Made by a program: the position numbers and the translations under genes
Notes under the pieces: model-generated
What the model was told of the DNA's origin: nothing
The model's database searches: none
What the model saw: only the letters and a program-made list of their open reading frames with translations
Assembly (NCBI GenBank): GCA_964035015.1
Contig: OZ036012.1
Span: 4,876,785 to 4,940,784, forward strand
Direction of reading: 5' to 3'
DNA: 64,000 bases
DNA from: Corallium rubrum
Lineage: Eukaryota; Cnidaria; Anthozoa; Scleralcyonacea; Coralliidae
Shown here: positions 56,064 to 64,000 of the stretch, in pieces
Layout: every line of letters starts with the position of its first letter
Numbering within the stretch: position 1 is the stretch's first letter

Positions 56064-56350
56064 TTAAGTAATAGATAAATCCCGAGAACGAGGGATGTAT
56101 GCTATATAAAGACCTGAGGACGCGCGCGTCCGAGGGCTTTATATCGCATAAATCCCGACGTTTGAGGGATTTATCTGACTTAATTTATTATTGAGGAGGT
56201 TTTCCAACAAAGTTTTGGCTATTTTTTCCACCTTGGACAAAGATTTTCCTTGTTTATTTTCTTCATTTCATATCTAATTAGTATTCAAGGGTTTATGCTC
56301 TATAAAGCCCTCGGAAGAACAAAGAAAACCGACTCAATAATAAATTAACA
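56064..56350. mobile_element. MITE with AATTTATTATTGA ends, copy 2
   Basis: As at 51,056 but with an extra inner palindrome around GACGCGCGCGTC. Confidence 0.65.
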
Positions 56351-56471
56351 TCAGTTTAACACTACTCTGGCTTAAACTTTTTGAGTATATCTTAAAAAGT
56401 TACTGTTTATGACCAAATGTTTCGATATTACGATCTGCGTAGTTTGTCAGAGGTTATCGTTGTGAATTGAA

Positions 56472-56656
56472 GGGAGCACGGGTGGCGTGTGCTGTTAGGG
56501 CGCTGCCTCTCACCAACAGTTAAACCCGGATGGGTGACCATCTGGGAATAACCTCGCTCTCGCGCTTGGACCATATGAGTAGAGTTTAGTTGGTCTCTCC
56601 TGTGCTTCGAGGGTTTTTCACTGGTTTCTCCGGTTTTCCTCTCTCCGCAAAATCAA
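56472..56656 (+). mobile_element. 5S rRNA-derived SINE, copy 8 (rearranged)
   Basis: The 5S-like head has lost about 25 bases (AGTTAAACCCGGATGGGTGA) and the 3' half is replaced by unrelated sequence ending ATAGATAGATAG. Confidence 0.7.
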
Positions 56657-56859
56657 GACCATCTGGGATAGGAGTGGCGCCCACCCCTGCCTTAGGGTAG
56701 TAGCCAAAGAAAGAGCAGCCTTCTGGCTACCTCCAACTACGGTTGACCAATAGATAGATAGATCGTTGTGAATACAGGTCCTGTATTTATAGAACCAATG
56801 ATGACCATTGGATAAGTTTTAACAAGTTTTATTTTTTATTCTCGATCTCTAATTTAATA

Positions 56860-56861
<2 letters not shown>

Positions 56862-56915
<54 letters not shown>

Positions 56916-56950
56916 TTTATTTAAGGAGGATAGGTTAAATCGTGGCATAT
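56862..56950 (-). mobile_element. Retroelement 3' end with ATT tail
   Basis: (ATT)n then CTTTATTTAAGGAGGATA, read on the minus strand as a polyadenylation-like end. Confidence 0.5.
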
Positions 56951-57170
56951 TTAAAGGACACTATCTCTCCATATATCAGTTTAATCTGCGGAAGCAGAGA
57001 TGTGAGCTGTTAGTGTTTTGCTTCCCATTGCTGAGAACCGACTGTACTGTCTGAGCTTGGAACTTTTATGTGAATAGAGTTGTTGATTCTCGATCTGTTT
57101 TTTAACATGTCTTTTTTTAAATCAACTTCACTTAGATTGATCTTAGCTAGAATATTCTCCATCGCTTCCT

Positions 57171-59815
57171 AACATTTTTCGTTAAAATACTAGTCAGCGC
57201 AAACATCTCCTTCCTGGTCAAATGACGTCATCAGTAGTTTTCTAAAAATAGATTTCGCTCTAATTAAAACACCAGACTAATTAGGCCCTTCTGAGCATTT
57301 TTCGTTAATATACTAGTCAGCGCAAACGTCTCCTTCCTGGTCAAATGACGTCATCAGTAGTTTTCTAAAAATAGATTTCGCTCTAATTAAAACACCAGAC
57401 TAATTAGGCCCTTCTGAGCATTTTTCGTTAATATACTAGTCAGCGCAAACGTCTCCTTCCTGGTCAAATGACGTCATCAGTAGTTTTCTAAAAATAGATT
57501 TCGCTCTAATTAAAACACCAGACTAATTAGGCCCTTCTGAGCATTTTTCGTTAATATACTAGTCAGCGCAAACGTCTCCTTCCTGGTCAAATGACGTCAT
57601 CAGTAGTTTTCTAAAAATAGATTTCGCTATAATTAAAACACCAGACTAATTAGGCCCTTCTGAGCATTTTTCGTTAATATACTAGTCAGCGCAAACGTCT
57701 CCTTCCTGGTCAAATGACGTCATCAGTAGTTTTCTAAAAATAGATTTCGCTCTAATTAAAACACCAGACAATTAGGCCCTTCTGAGCATTTTTCGTTAAT
57801 ATACTAGTCAGCGCAAACGTCTCCTTCCTGGTCAAATGACGTCATCAGTAGTTTTCTAAAAATAGATTTTGCTCCAATTAAAACACCAGACTAATTAGGC
57901 CCTTCTGAGCATTTTTCGTTAATATACTAGTCAGCGCAAACGTCTCCTTCCTTGTCAAATGACGTCATCAGTAGTTTTCTAAAAATAGATTTCGCTCTAA
58001 TTAAAACACCAGACTAATTAGACCCTTCTGAGCATTTTTCCTTAATATACTAGTCAGCGCAAACGTCTCCTTCCTGGTCAAATGACGTCATCAGTAGTTT
58101 TCTAAAAATAGATTTCGCTCTAATGAGAACACCAGACTAATTAGGCCCTTCTGAGCATTTTTCGTTAATATACTAGTCAGCGCAAACGTCTCCTTCCTGG
58201 TCAAATGACGTCATCAGTAGTTTTCTAAAAATAGATTTCGTTCTAATTAAAACACCAGACTAATTAGGCCCTTCTGAGCATTTTTCGTTAATATACTAGT
58301 CAGCACAAACGTCTCCTTCCTGGTCAAATGACGTCATCAGTAGTTTTCTAAAAATAGATTTCGCTCTAATTAAAACACCAGACTAATAGGCCCTTCTGAG
58401 CATTTTTCGTTAATATACTAGTCAGCGCAAACGTCTCCTTCCTGGTCAAATGACGTCATCAGTAGTTTCCTATAAATAGATTTCGCTCTAATTAAAACAC
58501 CAGACTAATTAGGCCCTTCTGAGCATTTTTCGTTAATATACTAGTCAGCGCAAACGTCTCCTTCCTGGTCAAATGACGTCATCAGTAGTTTTCTAAAAAT
58601 AGATTTCGCTCTAATTAAAACACCAGACCAATTAGGCCCTTCTGCGCATTTTTCGTTAATATACTAGTCAGCGCAAACGTCTCCTTCCTGGTCAAATGAC
58701 GTCATCAGTAGTTTTCTAAAAATAGATTTCGATCTAATTAAAACACCAGACTAATTAGGCCCTTCTGAGCATTTTTCGTTAATATTCTAGTCAGCGCAAA
58801 CGTCTCCTTCCTGGTCAAATGACGTCATCAGTAGTTTTCTAAAAATAGATTTCGCTCTAATTAAAACACCAGACTAATTAGGCCCTTCTGAGCATTTTTC
58901 GTTAATATACTAGTCAGCGCAAACGTCTCCTTCCTGGTCAAATGACGTCATCAGTAGTTTTCTAAAAATAGATTTCGCTCTAATTAAAACACCAGACTAA
59001 TAGGCCCTTCTGAGCATTTTTCGTTAATATACTAGTCAGCGCAAACGTCTCCTTCCTGGTCAAATGACGTCATCAGTAGTTTCCTAAAAATAGATTTCGC
59101 ACTAATTAAAACACCAGACTAATTAGGCCCTTCTGAGCATTTTTCGTTAATATACTAGTCAGCGCAAACGTCTCCTTCCTGGTCAAATGACGTCATCAGT
59201 AGTTTTCTAAAAATAGATTTCGCTCTAATTAAAACACCAGACTAATTAGGCCCTTCTGCGCATTTTTCGTTAATATACTAGTCAGCGCAAACGTCTCCTT
59301 CCTGGTCAAATGACGTCATCAGTAGTTTTCTAAAAATAGATTTCGATCTAATTAAAACACCAGACTAATTAGGCCCTTCTGAGCATTTTTCGTTAATATT
59401 CTAGTCAGCGCAAACGTCTCCTTCCTGGTCAAATGACGTCATCAGTAGTTTTCTAAAAATAGATTTCGCTCTAATTAAAACACCAGACAATTAGGCCCTT
59501 CTGAGCATTTTTCGTTAATATACTAGTCAGCGCAAACGTCTCCTTCCTGGTCAAATGACGTCATCAGTAGTTTTCTAAAAATAGATTTCGCTCTAATTAA
59601 AACACCAGACTAATTAGGCCCGTCTGAGCATTTTTCGTTAATATACTAGTCAGCGCAAACGTCTCCTTCCTGGTCAAATGACGTCATCAGTAGTTTTCTA
59701 AAAATAGATTTCGCTCTAATTAAAACACCAGACTAATTAGGCCCGTCTGAGCATTTTTCGTTAATATACTAGTCAGCGCAAACGTCTCCTTCCTGGTCAA
59801 ATGACGTCATCAGTA
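57171..59815. repeat. 123-bp satellite, left array (~21 units)
   Basis: Unit landmarks: GAGCATTTTTCGTTAATATA, CTAGTCAGCGCAAACGTCTC, CAAATGACGTCATCAGTAG, AAATAGATTTCGCTCTAATT and CACCAGACTAATTAGGCCC. Spacing is 123 bases. Variant pairs recur about five units apart (for example CTAATAGGCCC at 58,384 and 58,997, TTCTGCGC at 58,641 and 59,250), so part of the array has a ~613-bp higher-order period. Confidence 0.95.
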
Positions 59816-60206
59816 CAATCCTGGAAAAAAATTCGTAGACTTTTTGAATTTTTATACTATTTCCCCCCTCCCCCCTACACAATGTTGGTATTTAGACGAT
59901 ATGATTTACAAATCGACTTTACCTTAACCAACATTGTGTAGGGGGGAGGGGGAGGCAATTTTAGGGCAATAAGCGGATGCGTTTGGAGGAACACGCATAT
60001 TTTCATAACGCATTCTTAAATTTGCATATAGTTTTCAAAAAGTCTACGAATATTTTTTCCAAGATTGTCTCTAAATTAAAAAACAAATGACAATGGGAGA
60101 CTAAATGTTTGGACTATAGAAATTTTTAAATTTTATGATATTGCTAGACTGAGAACAAAAGGCAGCAGAGGGACTAGAAAAAGCAATCTATATACGTTTC
60201 GGTCGG

Positions 60207-60235
60207 GGGGGAGGGGGGTTGGGGGTTGGCAGGGA
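60207..60235 (+). other. G-quadruplex-prone tract
   Basis: Five G runs (7, 6, 5, 2 and 3 long) separated by one to two bases, within the composite insertion. Confidence 0.5.
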
Positions 60236-60424
60236 TATCTCGCGGGCTATCTCAGCCAGCTTCGATACGAAGATGGCGTAATGCGTATTCTTCTGTGTGG
60301 TAAATTTAAAATCTGCTATTTACGAGTTAGCTATGGCTTCGCTTAATGGATGAATTTGATAAATCTAAACCAAGGAGGAGCTATCTGATCACTTATAGCA
60401 AAGCGAATTTGCAAACGTTTTCAA

Positions 60425-60700
60425 CCAGTATGGAAATAAATCTTTATGTTACATGTTACAGCATGTTACATCATGTTACACTACATGTTACACTGCATGT
60501 TACAGTTCAATTTTTAGATTATATTATCATTCTTTACATGTTACAACATGTTACACCTACTTTTTTAAAGAAAATATACGGTTTATTTTAAAAAGTAGGT
60601 GTAACATGTTGTAACATGTAAAGAATTATAGTAGGATATAACAATTTTAGTGTAACATGTAGTGTAACATGGTGTAACATGTTGTAATTTAGCCAGACTG
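60425..60700. repeat. TGTTACA-rich inverted repeat
   Basis: ACATGTTACA units repeated on the left and their complement on the right. The inner arms 60,529-60,570 and 60,588-60,629 form a hairpin. The ORF at 60,346 crosses it. Confidence 0.65.
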
Positions 60701-60783
60701 TTAATAAAAAGACCCTCGTTGCGGAAAACACCCATTTTGTGGCAAATGCGTGTACATGTACATTGAAACCATATTCAATAATG

Positions 60784-61035
60784 TCAAATGAGACTGGTTA
60801 CCAAGCGCACTATACTTCTCTTGTCTTGAAGGGATAATTTTGTTGGTCTCCGTTTATTTTGCTTTCTCTTATCAAAAACAGGCTCACGAAATAGTGGCTT
60901 CTTGGCGTGCTTATAAATTGCAGCTTTAGAGTACTGGGGACACATTTTTAAAAGCGTCTTCCCTCGAATTTTTGACAGCTGGTATGCAGCTCTTATTTGA
61001 GAAGAATGTTCCACAGAAACTTTTTGGCAAGTGTT
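60784..61035 (-). pseudogene. Tc1/mariner transposase N-terminal remnant
   Basis: The minus frame reads SSQIRAAYQLSKIRGKTLLK then AAIYKHAKKP and KRRPTKLSLQDKRSIVRLV. This is the paired helix-turn-helix layout of Tc1-type transposases, including the RPxKL-x-x-x-D/E-x-R segment between the two HTH motifs. The frame stops after the second helix start, and no DDE catalytic domain follows, so the protein is not functional. It lacks a clear ATG. Confidence 0.6.
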
Positions 61036-61613
61036 TTTAGCCGTCTAAAATGAAAAAAATGCTATCATTGTGGAATAACTACCATCAAAATACTGTTCAG
61101 AGGTAACCACGTCAAACTTTAAAAATTGAACAGGTCAAGTAAATTACCTTGACCCAACTGAATAAAATACGTTTCACCTGAAAACAGATCATCTACAGAC
61201 AACATCCAAAATTTTCCAACCCCCCCCCCCTGTCACAAAAAAATAATCAAGCCTTGAACTATATTCCTGATATACGGTCCTGCATATTTCTCAAATTGTA
61301 TATTGAAAACTCACATTCGATTAATCTCGGAAAATGATTACGTGTCCTCTTTTTTCAGACAATCCTGGAAAAAAATTCGTAGACTTTTTGAATTTTTATA
61401 CTATTTCCCCCCTCCCCCCTACACAATGTTGGTATTTAGACGATATGATTTACAAATCGACTTTACCTTAACCAACATTGTGTAGGGGGGAGGGGGAGGC
61501 AATTTTAGGGCAATAAGCGGATGCGTTTGGAGGAACACGCATATTTTCATAACGCATTCTTAAATTTGCATATAGTTTTCAAAAAGTCTACGAATATTTT
61601 TTCCAAGATTGTA

Positions 61614-64000
61614 GTTTTCTAAAAATAGATTTCGCTCTAATTAAAACACCAGACTAATTAGGCCCTTCTGAGCATTTTTCGTTAATATACTAGTCAGCGC
61701 AAACGTCTCCTTCCTGGTCAAATGACGTCATCAGTAGTTTTCCAAAAATAGATTTTGCTCTAATTAAAACACCAGACTAATTAGGCCCTTCTGAGCATTT
61801 TTCGTTAATATACTAGTCAGCGCAAACGTCTCCTTCCTTGTCAAATGACGTCATCAGTAGTTTTCTAAAAATGGATTTCGCTCTAATTAAAACACCAGAC
61901 TAATTAGACCCTTCTGAGCATTTTTCGTTAATATACTAGTCAGCGCAAACGTCTCCTTCCTGGTCAAATGACGTCATCAGTAGTTTTCTAAAAATAGATT
62001 TCGATCTAATTAAAACACCAGACTAATTAGGCCCTTCTGAGCATTTTTCGTTAATATTCTAGTCAGCGCAAACGTCTCCTTCCTGGTCAAATGACGTCAT
62101 CAGTAGTTTTCTAAAAATAGATTTCGCTCTAATTAAAACACCAGACTAATTAGGCCCTTCTGAGCATTTTTCGTTAATATACTAGTCAGCGCAAACGTCT
62201 CCTTCCTGGTCAAATGACGTCATCAGTAGTTTTCTAAAAATAGATTTCGCTCTAATTAAAACACCAGACTAATAGGCCCTTCTGAGCATTTTTCGTTAAT
62301 ATACTAGTCAGCGCAAACGTCTCCTTCCTGGTCAAATGACGTCATCAGTAGTTTCCTAAAAATAGATTTCGCACTAATTAAAACACCAGACTAATTAGGC
62401 CCTTCTGAGCATTTTTCGTTAATATACTAGTCAGCGCAAACGTCTCCTTCCTGGTCAAATGACGTCATCAGTAGTTTTCTAAAAATAGATTTCGCTCTAA
62501 TGAGAACACCAGACTAATTAGGCCCTTCTGAGCATTTTTAGTTAATATACTAGTCAGCGCAAACGTCTCCTTCCTGGTCAAATGACGTCATCACTAGTTT
62601 TGTAAAAATAGATTTCGCTCTAATTAAAACACCAGACTAATTAGGCCCTTCTGAGCATTTTTCGTTAATATACTAGTCAGCGCAAACGTCTCCTTCCTGG
62701 TCAAATGACGTCATCAGTAGTTTTCTAAAAATAGATTTCGCTCTAATTAAAACACCAGACTAATTAGGCCCTTCTGCGCATTTTTCGTTAATATTCTAGT
62801 CAGCGCAAACGTCTCCTTCCTGGTCAAATGACGTCATCAGTAGTTTTCTAAAAATAGATTTCGCTCTAATGAGAACACCAGACTAATTAGGCCCTTCTGA
62901 GCATTTTTAGTTAATATACTAGTCAGCGCAAACGTCTCCTTCCTGGTCAAATGACGTCATCACTAGTTTTGTAAAAATAGATTTCGCTCTAATTAAAACA
63001 CCAGACTAATTAGGCTCTTCTGAGCATTTTTCGTTAATATACTAGTCAGCGCAAACGTCTCCTTCCTGGTCAAATGACGTCATCAGTAGTTTTCTAAAAA
63101 TAGATTTCGCTCTAATTAAAACACCAGACTAATTAGGCCCTTCTGCGCATTTTTCGTTAATATTCTAGTCAGCGCAAACGTCTCCTTCCTGGTCAAATGA
63201 CGTCATCAGTAGTTTTCTAAAAATAGATTTCGCTCTAATTAAAACACCTGACTAATTAGGCCCGTCTGAGCATTTTTCGTTAATATTCTAGTCAGCGCAA
63301 ACCTCTCCTTCCTGGTCATATGACGTCATCAGTAGTTTTCTAAAAATAGATTTCGCTCTAATTAAAACACCAGACTAATTAGGCCCTTCTGGCATTTTTC
63401 GTTAATATACTAGTCAGCGCAAACGTCTCCTTCCTGGTCAGATGACGTCATCAGTAGTTTTCTAAAAATAGATTTCGCTCTAATTAAAACACCAGACTAA
63501 TTAGGCCCTTCTGAGTATGTTTCGTTAATATAGTGGTCTGGTGAAACGACTCCTTCATGGTGAAATGACGTCATCAGTAGATTTCTAAAAATAGATTTCG
63601 CTCTAATTAAAACACCAGACTAATTAGGCCCTTCTGAGTATTTTTCGTTAATATAGTGGTGAGGTGAAACGACTCCTTCATGGTGAAATGACGTCATCAG
63701 TAGATTTCTATAAATAGATTTCGCTCTAATTAAAACACCAGACTAATTAGGCCCTTCTGAGTATTTTTCGTTAATATAGTGGTCAGGTGAAACGACTCCT
63801 TCATGGTGAAATGACGTCATCAGTAGATTTCTATATATAGATTTCGCTCTAATTAAAACACCAGGCTAATTAGGCCCTTCTGAGTATTTTTCGTTAATAT
63901 AGTGGTCAGGTGAAACGACTCCTTCATGGCGAAATGACGTCATCAGTAGATTTCTAAAAATAGATTTCGCTCTAATTAAAACACCAGACTAATTAGGCCC
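61614..64000. repeat. 123-bp satellite, right array, continues off the window
   Basis: About 19 units of the same satellite. A three-unit segment carrying CTAATGAGAACACC and CATCACTAGTTTTGTAAAAA is duplicated (62,502 and 62,868). From 63,510 the units belong to a second subtype with ATAGTGGTCAGGTGAAACGA and CTCCTTCATGGTGAAATGAC. Confidence 0.95.

Larger units (their letters stand above)
59816..61611. mobile_element. 1.8-kb Tc1/mariner-like composite insertion in the satellite
   Basis: The insertion begins CAATCCTGG and ends CCAAGATTG (inverted), and splits a satellite unit with a duplicated TA on each side (59,814-59,815 and 61,612-61,613). It is bounded by two apparently identical ~252-bp modules in the same orientation (59,816-60,067 and 61,360-61,611). 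Each is itself palindromic, with CCCCCCTCCCCCCTACACAA inside. Between them are 1.29 kb containing a transposase remnant, G-rich tracts and a TGTTACA-rich hairpin. Confidence 0.8.

Noticed and set aside
60346..60591. 81-residue frame
   Set aside because: Covers a TGTTACA hairpin repeat; no conserved domain visible.
57171..64000. CRISPR-like array or hammerhead-bearing satellite
   Set aside because: Units are contiguous without spacers, so not CRISPR. The minus strand has CTGATGA, but no stem II closes onto the later GAAA, so the hammerhead core is not formed.

Overview
The window is eukaryotic, about 64 kb of AT-rich and very repeat-rich DNA. The genome type suggested is an invertebrate animal, most likely a cnidarian. 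The clues are two rhodopsin-family GPCRs whose coding frames lack introns, a degenerate GIY-YIG domain of a Penelope-like retroelement, LINE tails of the kind common in marine invertebrates, 5S rRNA-derived and tRNA-like SINE-type repeats, and many foldback/MITE families. The species assignment is inference; no marker gene settles it.

Left part (1-25.8 kb): a minus-strand first exon of a secreted peptide with a TATA box (754-844) is followed by a decayed retroelement (about 1.98-3.14 kb). The main gene then runs on the plus strand from 4,529 to 25,332. I could join seven exons by splice signals and phase, and the joined frame is open: 1,045 codons. It encodes a secreted protein with an N-terminal signal peptide, a tandem series of Gly/Tyr-rich modules each ending in an S/T-x-V-P motif plus a basic stretch and a dibasic site, a Pro-rich middle, a Gly-Met-rich block and a lysine-rich C-terminus. 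Its introns hold SINEs, MITEs, a CT microsatellite inside a palindrome, a CACTA pentamer array and a 1.9-kb foldback element. Its 9.3-kb last intron also contains a GPCR gene on the opposite strand (18,090-19,040), behind which lie about four ~180-bp tandem copies of the receptor gene's own 3' end.

Middle part (25.8-46 kb): a 31-bp minisatellite next to a MITE; a small two-exon reading frame (27,537-27,667 and 29,370-29,462); a probable promoter with ATGGC-type motifs and two splice-flanked untranslated exons near 30 kb; a second GPCR on the minus strand (31,859-32,977); a Penelope-like remnant (34.3-34.9 kb); a LINE 3' end (43.06-43.49 kb); and a small two-exon gene coding 57 residues (41,355-41,436 and 45,444-45,535).

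Right part (46-64 kb): essentially gene-free. It contains more SINEs and MITEs, a TATTG array, a 1.4-kb pentanucleotide array with mirror-ordered layers (53.87-55.29 kb), and a 123-bp satellite (57.17 kb to the window end) whose unit carries a perfect cAMP-response-type palindrome and TAATTA cores. The satellite is interrupted by a 1.8-kb Tc1/mariner-like composite insertion with a TA target duplication.

A hairpin motif resembling the hammerhead ribozyme core (CTGANGA, one base, a stem-loop, then GAAA) recurs in at least nine places in otherwise unrelated repeats, including the Penelope-like 3' region.
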